The position numbers and the translations under genes are program-made. Below, in pieces: positions 25,597-34,425 of a stretch of DNA of 44,631 nucleotides. Origin of the DNA: Novosphingobium sp. Rr 2-17 (lineage in GTDB: Bacteria; Pseudomonadota; Alphaproteobacteria; Sphingomonadales; Sphingomonadaceae); assembly GCF_000272475.1 (NCBI RefSeq), contig NZ_AKFJ01000120.1:1-44631 (forward strand), read 5' to 3'. The notes below the pieces were generated by a model, which worked only from the letters and a program-made list of their open reading frames with translations, did no database searches and had not been told where the DNA came from. Every line of letters starts with the position of its first letter. Positions within the stretch are counted from its first letter, which is position 1.

Positions 25597-26799
25597 CTAG
25601 TTGGTCGCCACCAAACTGTCTGTAACCAGCTCACCTTCTGTGGCGATCGCCGGAGCGCGCGGCAGCAGCTTCGGCCCGACGCACAATCCAAACAGGAAGC
25701 CGCCCAGATGCGCCTCCCACGCCAGACCTCCAGCGGTGCCGCTCGTCCACGCTAACAGCGCGAGTAGCGTAAAAAGAAATGCGTTTTGCTTTACCAAGTC
25801 CCAGCCAATGCGCCGTATCCGCTTGCTTTTGATGGGAAGGACGGTCCCTTCTTCAGTCGGCGTCCGTATCAATAGGCCGATCAGACCATAGAGTGCGCCC
25901 GAAGCCCCAACCATAGGCACTGAACCCATCGGATGTAGTGCTAGATACAGCGCCGCACCGGCTAGCCCACTGAGGAAAAACAACAGCACGAAGCGCAACC
26001 AGTTCAACGGGGGGCGTCCAAGTCGCGAGGTCAGCGTAGGTCCGATCCCTGCCAGCGCCGTCAAGTTCATGACCAGATGCATCGCGCCGGCATGGGCGAA
26101 CATGTGCAGAAAGATCGTCTCGAACTTTCCGTCGGAAAGCGCGGATGCCGACACCCCCCACCGGGTCACCGGCCCAACTCCGCTAGCAAAACTTACCCAA
26201 AAGAAAGCAATGACGCATGCGGCGCCAATTGCCGCTGCCGGAACCTTTGTTTGCCAGGGCAATAGCTGCTCCGGCTCCTTCTGGAGGGGATCGAAGGCAA
26301 ACGGCCGTGCGTCTGCCGCGTACAGTAGCTCGCCATGCTCTTCCAAAAGCTCGAGACTGCTGCGGAGCGATTCCATTACATCGCGCGGCGCAATGACTTT
26401 CACCATGTCGTCGGGGACGAATTCAATAAACATATGTGGCCAGCGCTGCCACCATGGCGTCCCTAGCGCGCGCCACCGCCCATCGCATTCGGATTTGCCA
26501 TAGAAGCCCTGCGCTTCCAGCACGGCCTCTAGCCACGCTGCCTGCTCTTCCGCGATAATCATCTCTGAGGGCCGTGAGACGAACTGGAAGACCCAGCCCA
26601 GCATCACAATTATAGCGATTAGTGCTGTGAAATGCCCCAGCCACAGACCCAAACACAGGACAATGCTAAAGACGACAAAATTAAGAAAAAGCTGATACCA
26701 GCTGTAGATCGGAACGAGGTCCCGCAACACTCCGTAGCGTGTCCAGATTGCAAGCTCGTCTTCGGTACCGACCATGGTCACAGTGTGACCTAGCAACAT
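25597..26799 (-). CDS. Rhomboid intramembrane serine protease with N-terminal extension
   Basis: A protein of up to 400 residues. The C-terminal half is a rhomboid domain: HMFAHAGAMHLVMN (His241, Asn245 of the HxxxN motif), GASGALYG with catalytic Ser300, and EAHLGGFLFG with catalytic His364. The N-terminal 180 residues are extra: two hydrophobic segments (about 35-75), then a soluble part (80-185) of unknown fold. Rhomboids cleave single-pass membrane proteins within the lipid bilayer. The start is uncertain. The ATG at 26799 has AGGA about ten bases upstream; an ATG at 26775 sits directly after a perfect 15-base palindrome (26776-26790). Bordered by repeats on both sides, the gene stands alone and its substrate is unknown. 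Confidence 0.88.
   Translation of the reverse strand: MLLGHTVTMVGTEDELAIWTRYGVLRDLVPIYSWYQLFLNFVVFSIVLCLGLWLGHFTALIAIIVMLGWVFQFVSRPSEMIIAEEQAAWLEAVLEAQGFYGKSECDGRWRALGTPWWQRWPHMFIEFVPDDMVKVIAPRDVMESLRSSLELLEEHGELLYAADARPFAFDPLQKEPEQLLPWQTKVPAAAIGAACVIAFFWVSFASGVGPVTRWGVSASALSDGKFETIFLHMFAHAGAMHLVMNLTALAGIGPTLTSRLGRPPLNWLRFVLLFFLSGLAGAALYLALHPMGSVPMVGASGALYGLIGLLIRTPTEEGTVLPIKSKRIRRIGWDLVKQNAFLFTLLALLAWTSGTAGGLAWEAHLGGFLFGLCVGPKLLPRAPAIATEGELVTDSLVATN
26776..26790. promoter_or_regulatory. Perfect palindrome at rhomboid gene start
   Basis: GGTCACA-G-TGTGACC is a perfect 7-bp inverted repeat with a one-base centre, between the two possible start codons of the rhomboid gene. It may be an operator if translation starts at 26775, or chance coding sequence if it starts at 26799. 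Confidence 0.3.
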
Positions 26800-26898
26800 T
26801 TTGTTTGCAATCCTGTCGGACGATCAGCCTGCGCCGAAAAACCGACATGATCAGATGGCCGCTTCCCAACCACCTGCGGTCACGCTGTGCCCCGCAAA

Positions 26899-27007
26899 GC
26901 CTGCCTGGAAGCCGACCTTTGGCTTTGGCCCTTTGTCAGCCAGGACCTGCCTTTCACCAACCGGCCCAAATCCGGTCACCCGGTAACACGCAGGCGTGTC
27001 GGATTTT
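26899..27007 (+). repeat. 70-bp dispersed repeat, copy R2, with hairpin tail
   Basis: R2 core is 26899-26968. About 17 bases later ACACG-CAGG-CGTGT (26986-26999) is followed by CGGATTTTGGC. Copy R3 has an analogous tail (hairpin, then GGTTTTGGC), so the repeat unit probably includes this terminator-like end and is about 110-120 bases long. The stretch 26800-27062 holds nothing else I can support. Confidence 0.75.
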
Positions 27008-27062
27008 GGCATCAAGCCAAAGGCCGGTGATGGGCGAAATCTGGGTGGAAAGCGAGCCCAAC

Positions 27063-27362
27063 CTACCATCCGACTTCTTGGTCAGACGGTGATTGACCAT
27101 AGTGGATGCGCGGCAAGCTCGACCAGTCGGTGACCGCCAAAGCGTCGGACGCTAATTCTACAGATGACTCCACGAATCGGTCCTTTTTCAGACGGGCAGC
27201 GCGGTCGTGAGAGATCACATCGCCCCAATGCTGAGCATCCTTCGCGCTAGTCGCCTCGATGGCGATACAAGCCACCCATTCTCGATCTTGATCCGTGGGA
27301 TCAGTACAGAGATCAGTAAACCACGCAGAGTAAAGGAACTCGGTCATTGCCTGTTTGAACAT
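27063..27362 (-). CDS. Hypothetical protein (99 aa)
   Basis: I do not recognise a named family. The protein is soluble and mixed-charge with no signal peptide: EFLYSAWFTDLCTDPTDQDR, then EWVACIAIEATSAKDAQHWG, then a helix and a C-terminal tail. The composition and the alternation of hydrophobic residues look like a genuine alpha/beta protein. The start at 27362 is tentative; an ATG at 27347 gives a cleaner N-terminus (MTEFLYSAWF), with AGG three bases upstream. It stands alone, divergent from the 27488 gene, in a repeat-rich stretch, and may be an accessory gene of immunity or regulatory type. That is a guess from size and setting only. Confidence 0.6.
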   Translation of the reverse strand: MFKQAMTEFLYSAWFTDLCTDPTDQDREWVACIAIEATSAKDAQHWGDVISHDRAARLKKDRFVESSVELASDALAVTDWSSLPRIHYGQSPSDQEVGW

Positions 27363-27487
27363 GCTGATTGAATGTCCGCAATGGCGTCGGAACCTGAGGG
27401 ACAGATTTTTTCGGGTCGCAGCAATTTCCCGTCATTCTGGAAGCGACGCCATAGCTGGCATGTCGAATTGAAGGTAATAGCGTCGCC

Positions 27488-27961
27488 ATGACAGCCCTAG
27501 AAGCCTTCGAATCCTTCGCAGCATCGCTGATCGGCTTGCCCATAAGCCATGTATGGCGCGGCTATGGCTCCGCAGTTTTCATCGAATGCGGAAAGCTGTC
27601 GCCTGTCACACAACGCGACGGGTTACCCGGCAATCGCGATGGCGAGGCATCGTTGGGTGTCGAATGGAGTTGGCGCATCGAGGACCGAGCTGCAATCCGG
27701 TGTGGCAGTTGGAGTAATGAGAGTCTTTGGGAGCTTGCATTCGACACCATGCGCAACGCCCGTATCGAACGCCTAGAGCTTTTCGGCGCTTTGCCCGAAG
27801 TGATGATAACGCTAGATAGCGGCGTCCGCTTCCTATCGTTCTCCACCACGGACGGGCAGCCGCAGTGGCATTTGGTGGACCGTCGCAATAATAAACCGCG
27901 ATGGTTCACAGTCCGCGAAGGCCATTTACACATCGGCGATGGAAGCGAGCCTGCCATATGA
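27488..27961 (+). CDS. Hypothetical protein (157 aa)
   Basis: Soluble protein with no signal peptide. It reads as a conserved proteobacterial hypothetical: ASLIGLPISHVWRGYGSAVF (residues 12-31), SLGVEWSWRIED, RIERLELFGALPEVMITLDS, VRFLSFSTTDGQPQWHL and VREGHLHI. The pattern suggests a beta-sheet protein with conserved Trp residues. I know no function. Its codon use fits the neighbours. It lies between repeat copies R2 and R3, ends 43 bases before R3, and is divergent from the 27063-27362 gene. Confidence 0.65.
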   Translation: MTALEAFESFAASLIGLPISHVWRGYGSAVFIECGKLSPVTQRDGLPGNRDGEASLGVEWSWRIEDRAAIRCGSWSNESLWELAFDTMRNARIERLELFGALPEVMITLDSGVRFLSFSTTDGQPQWHLVDRRNNKPRWFTVREGHLHIGDGSEPAI

Positions 27962-28004
27962 TCGGCAGGAAAGCACCCAGTTGCGCCATGAAGTGCGCTT
28001 CGCT

Positions 28005-28125
28005 GCTGGCCTGAAAGCCGACCTGCGGCTTTAGCCCTTTGCCAGCCAAGACCTGCCGTTCAGCAACCGGCCCAGCAGCGGTCGCAATGCATGTCCAGAG
28101 GAGCGCCCGACGAGTGTCGGGTTTT
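28005..28125 (+). repeat. 70-bp dispersed repeat, copy R3, with terminator-like tail
   Basis: R3 core is 28005-28074. It is followed at 28106-28125 by CCCGAC-GAGT-GTCGGG-TTTT, a short perfect stem with a T-run that fits a factor-independent terminator for plus-strand transcription. It lies just after the stop of the gene at 27488-27961 and could terminate it. Confidence 0.75.
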
Positions 28126-29604
28126 GGCGATCAACCTGCCGCCCAACCCGGCGAGTAAAAATGTCCGAAAGTCCCACTTTATTCCCTTGGCACGGCCCGG
28201 CAGCAGGCGACCCTTCGTGGTCATTCAGTGGCCAATTTCGTTCCCTAGGGGCAGACCGACTGCTTTTCCCTGCCGCATGCAAATGGCAGGCCAGCGGCGG
28301 ACTGGCAGGGGTAGTTGTGACACCAAACAGCGTAGTTAAACTCGGCACTGCCTGACGCTGGAAATGATCTCGATCCGGTCTTGCATGTTAAAGGAAATGT
28401 CTTTTTTGGACGGCCGTTCTTGCACAGGGCAAGGCGACAAAGGGGCGATCCATTGCTGATTCTTAATCCTATCAAGGGCAGCGTGCCCGCAGGTTTTCAG
28501 CCCTTCTCCTAAAGCGTCGTTTCGATGCTGCGATGGGGCTCCCTACCCTGTCTGCATCCATGCCCTTCCATCGAAACCGATGATGCATGCCGCCCAGAGT
28601 CCTCTCGCGTGTTCGCGCGGCGCCGGGCGGTCGAAACGGATATTTCATGATCGAACTGATTATCGTGCGCAGCGCCTTGCTGCGCTTCACGCGCGGGCCT
28701 GCGTCCCCTGCGGTCAGCGCCGAGGATATCGTCAAGCGCCTTGCTGCCGAATGCGTAATCAAGCTTCCAGGCGTGGGGAGGATAGGGTTTTGAGGGTAAT
28801 TCTTGCCCGATGGTTCACCAGAGGCAAGCTCGCGTCCGTCCTTGTCAGAACGATACGGAAGCCATGCGAATACAGCTTCCCTTGATGCAGGCAGACCGTG
28901 CTGTCAAAGAGCAGCAGAGGGAGGCATAGGCCAGTAATCCTTGGCTTTCTGCGATCCGTTCTGGATGTGCCTGAAAGGGCTCATGGCCGAGAGGGTGGGT
29001 TTGCATCTTTAGCCATAAAGACTTGCTGCAATTCCAGTTTTCACCTCGCCACCAGGAACTTTCCCAGTCACATCCAAAACACCATAGTACTTTCGGTTCT
29101 TTAGCGGTTCTGGACGATCTATTTACGCCTCCAGAGGCTTCCATACAAATTCAGGCCAGTTCGCCGACAGTCGTAAAATTGGCGGTCGTCTGGCAACCAT
29201 CCGGTGCGTTGGCCGGGACTGACCGGCTCTAATCCGAGCTGGTGGAAACCAGGGAGGCGCGTCATTGATTATCAATAAAATTATTTATTAATTTGTGGGT
29301 GAAGGCATTAGATAGTAGGTCAAATAATAAAAATTTACCGACATAAGTATTTTTATTAAGCGATGATATAGAATAGTGCTTATAATTCCGCTGCATGGTT
29401 GAGAAAAATATTCTATTAGTTGTCGTGCGCTAATATCCATAGATCATGACCGCAATCATGCATCAGATCTTTGCATCAGGGAAGAGGCCTGTCTTCGTCG
29501 GGCTTCGACTTGGTGCGAAAGTTTTGATTTCTGCATCACTCCACATCGCAGTTATCAGCGTCTGCCCGGCGAACATCTATCGGGGTATCGAGTCCAAAGG
29601 CTCG
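28126..29604. other. Long gene-free stretch with an AT-rich patch
   Basis: About 1.5 kb without a gene I can support. Short open frames on both strands (for example 28161-28355 plus and 28472-28762 minus) lack recognisable domains, ribosome binding sites or consistent composition. From about 29265 to 29455 the base composition shifts sharply to A+T (runs such as AATAAAATTATTTATTAATT). That contrasts with the GC-rich surroundings and marks either foreign DNA or a regulatory/structural boundary. The stretch ends just before the small HTH-like gene. Confidence 0.5.
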
Positions 29605-29829
29605 TTATGACACCTTTCTGTTCCACTCCGCCGCACGACCCATATCCCGATACCGCGCCCGTATACGATCCAGCGTCACCCGTTTCACAGGGCGGCCCTC
29701 ACGCAGCTTGCGCCACGTGGTTTCGCTGATCCGGTAGACTGCGAAAAGATGTTCGGCGGTGATCGCGGGGAGGACGCCGCGCAGGGCGGCGAATTCGCGC
29801 GGCGAGATGGTCGACATGTCACGACACAT
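29605..29829 (-). CDS. Small HTH-like protein (74 aa)
   Basis: A small basic protein with a predicted all-helical fold. The segment ITAEHLFAVYRISETTWRKL (residues 23-42), followed by REGRPVKRVTLDRIRARY, has the look of a helix-turn-helix with a recognition helix around SETTWRKLREG. No known family is certain. The ATG at 29829 is supported by AGGAG eight bases upstream; an ATG four codons in is the alternative. It is the last gene of the minus-strand operon, 49 bases after the TonB receptor stop, with a strong hairpin in between. It may be a small DNA-binding regulator of the operon. Confidence 0.6.
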   Translation of the reverse strand: MCRDMSTISPREFAALRGVLPAITAEHLFAVYRISETTWRKLREGRPVKRVTLDRIRARYRDMGRAAEWNRKVS

Positions 29830-29842
29830 AGGCTGTTCTCCT

Positions 29843-29869
29843 GGGACCGTGCGCCGCGCGCACGGTCCC
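29843..29869 (-). promoter_or_regulatory. Perfect 12-bp intercistronic hairpin
   Basis: GGGACCGTGCGC (29843-29854) pairs exactly with GCGCACGGTCCC (29858-29869) across a 3-base loop. The stem lies between the TonB receptor stop and the AGGAG of the small HTH-like gene on the minus strand, almost touching the ribosome binding site. Without a T-run it is not a classical terminator. Likely roles are 3'-end protection of the receptor mRNA or partial termination that lowers expression of the last gene. Confidence 0.65.
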
Positions 29870-29878
29870 TCTGTCCGG

Positions 29879-32044
29879 CTAGATGTGCGCGCTCAGCGTG
29901 ATGCCGAAGGTGCGCGGGGCGGCGGGGGATTCCTCGTCGCCGACGATATTGGCGGTCGCGTAGATCGCATATTTCTGACTCAGCAGATTCTTCACCCAGA
30001 TTTGTACGCCCAGGCCGCCGGACAGAGACTGCCAATTGAGCGACGCGTTGATCAGATGATAAGGGTTTTGCTTCAGCCGGTTGTCCGCATCCCACACGAA
30101 GCCACCGTTATAATTGTAATTGGCGGCAGCGGAGAAGTCGCCAATGTCAGTGGGCCAATCATATTGCACGCCGATATTGCTCGTGAAATCGGGGGAGTGC
30201 GGCGTCTTGAAGCCGCTGGCGTTGCCCGCCACGGTAGCATTGCCGCCGCCCTCGAGTGGCACCGACAGGGTCGCGTCCGGGAAGCTGGTGAAGCGTGAAT
30301 GCATCAACGTCATCGCGCCGCGGATCGTTAAGTGCGATACGGGCCGTGCCTCCACCTCCAGCTCGATACCCTTGTTATGCGCTGCCGCCGCGTTCTGCAG
30401 TGAGGTCAGCGTGCGGCCCTCAGACTGGACCAGGGTCGAAACCTGCAGATTCTTGTACCAATAATAGAAGCCGGTGATGTTCAGCCGCAGATGCTTGTCG
30501 AACAGCTCCGTTTTCAGGCCGCCTTCCAGCGCGCTCAGGTTTTCGGGTTTCACGGCCGGGGCGTGAAAATCCGAGAAGTTGAAGATGCCGCTCTTGTAGC
30601 CGGTGCTGTAGCTGACATAGGCCATCACATCGTCGGAGAAGTTTTTCTGCAGCGCAGCCTTGTAGGTGAGCTTGGAAAAATGCGCGGTCTGGTTGCCGCT
30701 ATCGAGGGTGAGCGCGAGTTCCGGCACGGTCTCCAGGCCGCTAAAGCGCGTCGTGTCCCGCGTGTACCGCAGGCCGCCCGTCAGGTGCCAGCTGTCGAGG
30801 AAGGCATAGGTCGCCTGGCCGAAGGCGGCGTAGGACTGGTTGTGCCAGTCGCCCACCTGAAGGATTGACGGCAGCGGCGCGATTGAGGTGCCACGGACGA
30901 GGAAGTCGGCGTGCGGCTTGTCATTGAGGTAGAAGAGTCCGGCGATCCAAGTGAGTTTGGACGCCGATTTCGGCGAGGCGATGTGGACTTCCTCCGTCCA
31001 GCTTTCGCGATCGTCATTATAGTCGTAATCCTGCGAGTAGGCCACAGACTGATCCTCGTCGGCGATGCTGTGCGACTTCACCTTGCGCCAGCTGGTGATG
31101 CTGGTGAGTTCCGCAAAGCCTAGATCCTGCTCGATCTTCAGGCTGGCCCCGCCCTGTTTGGTATCGGCCTTGCCCTGGGGTTGCTCGTTGATATTGTAAT
31201 AGCCCTCATAGGTCTGGCCATTGGGGAACACGGCGCCCTTGGTCGGCCGCATCGCGATGCCGGCATTGTAGATATTACGCGTATAATCGACGGCAGCGGT
31301 TATCTTGGTCGTGTCGGAGGGTTCCCACACCCATTTCGACCGGATGGCCCAGTAGCTTTCCTTGAACGCGTCCTCCCCGGTTGCGATATTCTTGCCCCAG
31401 CCATCTTTCTGCCGCGATCCGGCCACTGCGATGTCCGCCGCGAGATTGTCGGTGATGCCGGTCGCGCCATATAGCGACCCGCTGACCGTCCCGAAATTGC
31501 CATAGCCGGCGCTGACGTCCAACGTGGGCTTCTGGCTGGGATCGCGAGTGGTGATCTGGATGACGCCGGCCATAGCATTGCGGCCGAACAGCGTGCCCTG
31601 CGGACCCTTCAGAACCGCGATCTGATCGATATTGTTGAGCGAGAAGGTGGTTGCGGCCGGGGAGGCTATATAGACATCGTCGATATAGAGAGCGACCACA
31701 GATTCCTGTGCGCCGATCGCCGAATTGGTCCCGACGCCGCGCAGCGCCGGCGTGGCACTGTTGAAATAGCGAGGGAATTCCAGGCTGGGCGCAATCGTCT
31801 GGATCGAGCTCACGTCGGTGATGCCGATTGCCTTGGCGGTTGCGCCCGAAACGGCAGAGACGGCGACGGGCACGTTCTGCAGCGATTCCTTGCGGCGCTG
31901 CGCGGTGACGACGATATCCTCGACATGATCGCCACCGTTATCGGGCCCGGTGGCGCCCGGCACATCGCCCGCATAAGCGGGACTGGACAGGCCGAAGGCC
32001 GATACGGATACACATAACGCGATCGAAGCAGGCAATTTCTTCAT
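29879..32044 (-). CDS. TonB-dependent outer-membrane receptor
   Basis: A 721-residue receptor with signal peptide ending SSPAYAG, TonB-box-like EDIVVTAQRRKESLQ, plug motifs ALRGVGTNSA, LYIDDVYIASPA and AVLKGPQGTLFGRNAMAGV, and a barrel ending TFGITLSAHI. The ATG at 32044 is preceded by GAGGGA at suitable distance. It follows the isochorismatase-type hydrolase gene by 120 bases and is probably part of the same transcript. Its ligand may be an amide- or imide-bearing organic compound, given the hydrolase and amidase genes upstream. This is inference, because receptors of this type cannot be assigned a ligand by sequence. Confidence 0.92.
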   Translation of the reverse strand: MKKLPASIALCVSVSAFGLSSPAYAGDVPGATGPDNGGDHVEDIVVTAQRRKESLQNVPVAVSAVSGATAKAIGITDVSSIQTIAPSLEFPRYFNSATPALRGVGTNSAIGAQESVVALYIDDVYIASPAATTFSLNNIDQIAVLKGPQGTLFGRNAMAGVIQITTRDPSQKPTLDVSAGYGNFGTVSGSLYGATGITDNLAADIAVAGSRQKDGWGKNIATGEDAFKESYWAIRSKWVWEPSDTTKITAAVDYTRNIYNAGIAMRPTKGAVFPNGQTYEGYYNINEQPQGKADTKQGGASLKIEQDLGFAELTSITSWRKVKSHSIADEDQSVAYSQDYDYNDDRESWTEEVHIASPKSASKLTWIAGLFYLNDKPHADFLVRGTSIAPLPSILQVGDWHNQSYAAFGQATYAFLDSWHLTGGLRYTRDTTRFSGLETVPELALTLDSGNQTAHFSKLTYKAALQKNFSDDVMAYVSYSTGYKSGIFNFSDFHAPAVKPENLSALEGGLKTELFDKHLRLNITGFYYWYKNLQVSTLVQSEGRTLTSLQNAAAAHNKGIELEVEARPVSHLTIRGAMTLMHSRFTSFPDATLSVPLEGGGNATVAGNASGFKTPHSPDFTSNIGVQYDWPTDIGDFSAAANYNYNGGFVWDADNRLKQNPYHLINASLNWQSLSGGLGVQIWVKNLLSQKYAIYATANIVGDEESPAAPRTFGITLSAHI

Positions 32045-32164
32045 GTCGTAAATCCCTCATTGTGTTCCCTGATTGCCTTGCAGGTCTCCGTCGGCGCGTT
32101 CGCCATGACGGAGGACACATCTTCTCCCTCGTTCTTATTTCGGTGGGGCGCTGGCTGGGTTGGC

Positions 32165-32821
32165 TCAGGCTTTTTCGATCAAGGCGATCATGTCGGCGGT
32201 GCTGCGGACATCCGCGAACATCCCGCCAAGGTTCATGAGCGCGGCATTATGCTCTTCGTCGGTGAGCGCCCCGTTGGCATCGGTCAGGAAGAAGGTTTTG
32301 TAGCCGAGCATGCTGGCGTCGCGGGCAGTCGTCTCGCAGCAGCAATTGGTGAGGACGCCGGTGACGATTACCGTGTCGATCCCGCGCGCCGCCAATATCT
32401 CGTTGAGATCGGACGAATTGTGCGTGAGCGCACTGTAGCGATATTTGTCGACCACAACATCGTCAGGGCCCAGCGTGATGCGAGGATTGAGACCCTGTTC
32501 GCGCATGCCTGGCTGGAACGCATATTCGATCGCAGACACACGCTCGTCCTCCCACTGCCAGGGCGCGATGGCCTTTGGCCCTTCGCGCGTCGTGGTGTGA
32601 CGCGTGTAGGCGACCATGCCCCCTGCTGCGCGGACGACGGCTGCAAGATTGTTGATCCGGGGGATAATCTCCGCCGCGTAGGGGCCGAAGGCGGGCTGGC
32701 CTGGCTCTGTGAACACAACCTGCATGTCGATCACGAGCAGTGCGGTCGTCGCCGGTATGATGGTGCTGAAATGGTAAAGTGCACGTTCGCCCATCCAAGC
32801 GGGAAGATCGATCGAATGCAT
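32165..32821 (-). CDS. Isochorismatase-like cysteine hydrolase
   Basis: A 218-residue cytoplasmic hydrolase of the isochorismatase/nicotinamidase superfamily. The catalytic triad is visible: Asp32 (VIDMQ), Lys126 (VDKYRYSA) and a Cys within LTNCCCETTARD (most likely Cys161 by alignment with the CCEST motif of RutB-like enzymes). Members hydrolyse amides or ureides such as ureidoacrylate, N-carbamoylsarcosine, biuret or nicotinamide, and more rarely isochorismate. The length is typical. Its neighbours are an amidase pseudogene and a TonB receptor, pointing to catabolism of an imported amide compound. The three consecutive Cys are slightly unusual. Confidence 0.88.
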   Translation of the reverse strand: MHSIDLPAWMGERALYHFSTIIPATTALLVIDMQVVFTEPGQPAFGPYAAEIIPRINNLAAVVRAAGGMVAYTRHTTTREGPKAIAPWQWEDERVSAIEYAFQPGMREQGLNPRITLGPDDVVVDKYRYSALTHNSSDLNEILAARGIDTVIVTGVLTNCCCETTARDASMLGYKTFFLTDANGALTDEEHNAALMNLGGMFADVRSTADMIALIEKA

Positions 32822-32869
32822 AAGGCCTCCTTGGAACAGAAATGCGGATTAAATAGTAGGACAGAAGAT

Positions 32870-33451
32870 CATTTAACACCGAGGGATAGCGCGCGTGCCA
32901 AGCCGTCGCGCTCTGGAAGGCGTGACCGGCCCGGAACAACAGCTCTTCCTCGAAATGGCGTGCGACGAGCTGGATGCCGATCGGCATCCCATTGCCGTCC
33001 ACCTCAGGCCTGCAGGGTGATCGTGGGGTGGCCGCTAACGTTGAACGGGCACGTGAACCGCGTAAGGTTCATCACGCGCGAGAATATCGTCGCCAGGCCG
33101 CCCTTCATGACATTCGACCGGTTGATTGCGTCTTCGTGCGGCCGCCAGTTGGCCAGGATCGCGGTTCCGGCGGCAGTGACGTGATTCTTCGTGGACAGCA
33201 GATCCTTGATCGCAATCGGCACGCCGTGGAGGGGGGCCCGGCAGAAAATCGCTCGCGATTTCGGCGTCGGCAGTCCGTGCCTCGGCGATCGCCGTGTCAC
33301 GGCAGACGAGCGCCCGCGAATGGAGTGATGGTTCGAGCTTCTCGATCCGCGACAAAAGATATGTAGTGACTTCCAGAGAGCTTAGCGTTTCGGAAGCGAT
33401 CGCCTGGGAAATGTCGAGCAGGCTCGCATATTCAATATTCCGAACAGGCAT
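32870..33451 (-). pseudogene. Amidase (AS family) pseudogene with internal deletion
   Basis: The gene starts MPVRNIEYASLLDISQAIAS at 33451. It shifts frame near 33240 into LHGVPIAIKDLLSTKNHVTA AGTAILANW, which holds the catalytic-Lys motif IAIKD of amidase-signature enzymes. It then jumps to SNVMKGGLATIFSRVMNLTR, TCPFNVSGHPTITLQA, and after a second shift near 33003 ends VDGNGMPIGIQLVARHFEEE, LLFRAGHAFQSATAWH. The central glycine/serine-rich GGSSGGS motif with the catalytic serines is absent, so about half of a normal 450-residue amidase is deleted. It cannot encode an active enzyme. It lies between the TetR gene and the hydrolase gene, which continue the same operon direction. Confidence 0.85.
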
Positions 33452-33693
33452 GACGAATTCCTTCCAGACTGCGCGCCAGAGCTTCAGCCATTCCCATTCC
33501 CGAGAACCACTGTGCAGCGGCGGCGATCAATTGATCAGAAAGGTATCATTAATTTTTGGCCCGCCAACCGTTTTTTCCTTAGAAAAAACCCCGGAAATAC
33601 AAAGATTCCGCGACATTTGCGAAAAAGTTCGCACGTCAGCCCCTCGTAAACAGGGTGATCATTTCCCGATTCGGCAGCTGTTCCCCAGCCGTT

Positions 33694-34425
33694 TCAAGCC
33701 ATCAGCAGAAAGATCGCCCACATCTGGCTGAAATAGAGATCGATCCTGTGCGGATCGCGGAACTGCGGATCGCCCATCATCGCGCGGTTGATGGGATTGG
33801 ACAGCATCATACCGATGGCACTCGTGGCGACGGCAACGGCGCTGTAGTTCTGGAACCGCCCGCGTTGCTGCACCTCCAGCACGATCCGCTCGATTCCGGC
33901 CTCCAGCGCGTTGTTATGATGTATGAGCCGTTCGGTCAGATGGGGCAGCCGCCCCACTTCGCCGAGACAGGTGCGGAATAGAGCTACTTTTTCCGTGTCG
34001 GTGCTAAAGGTGAGGAGATTGCGGCAGAGTGATCGCAAGATGCCAAGCGGTTCGTCCTCATCACTGACATTGGTGATGATACATCTGACGTCGCGCGACA
34101 TATCGCGCTCGGCTACCTCCAGCAACAGCGCGTCCTTGTCCGCGAAACGATGCATGACACTCCGTCGTGTCGTGCCGCATTCCACCGCGATGCGCTCGAT
34201 CGTGGTAGCGTTGAAACCGCGATCGATGAACGACCGGCGGGCGACGGCAACAAGATGATCATCGAGTTGACCGGCCTCGTCCAGGCGCGGCCTGCCCACA
34301 CGTCGCGGTGTCGGGGCACGATCTGCGGAAGGTTCGGGCGCGGCTCCGTCGATCAGCAAGACGGCATTGGTGGCACTGGCGGGTTTCATCTTGGGAGTTA
34401 ACCGGAATATTGATACATCCGCCAA
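33694..34425 (-). CDS. TetR family transcriptional regulator
   Basis: A single-domain TetR regulator of about 231-243 residues. The HTH is FIDRGFNATTIERIAVECGTTRRSVMHRFADKDALLLEV, preceded by a basic RVGRPRLDEAG stretch. The rest is the helical ligand-binding domain. Start uncertain: 34425 or the ATG at 34389, neither with a good ribosome binding site. It is the first gene of the minus-strand set (amidase pseudogene, hydrolase, TonB receptor, small HTH-like protein) and is likely their regulator, with its own promoter upstream. Between its stop and the amidase pseudogene are 242 bases with no gene. Confidence 0.87.
   Translation of the reverse strand: MADVSIFRLTPKMKPASATNAVLLIDGAAPEPSADRAPTPRRVGRPRLDEAGQLDDHLVAVARRSFIDRGFNATTIERIAVECGTTRRSVMHRFADKDALLLEVAERDMSRDVRCIITNVSDEDEPLGILRSLCRNLLTFSTDTEKVALFRTCLGEVGRLPHLTERLIHHNNALEAGIERIVLEVQQRGRFQNYSAVAVATSAIGMMLSNPINRAMMGDPQFRDPHRIDLYFSQMWAIFLLMA

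Noticed and set aside
28587..28793. 68-codon plus-strand frame in the gene-free stretch
   Set aside because: Ends in VSAEDIVKRLAAEC, which looks protein-like, but there is no ribosome binding site, no family match I can make and no conserved neighbour.
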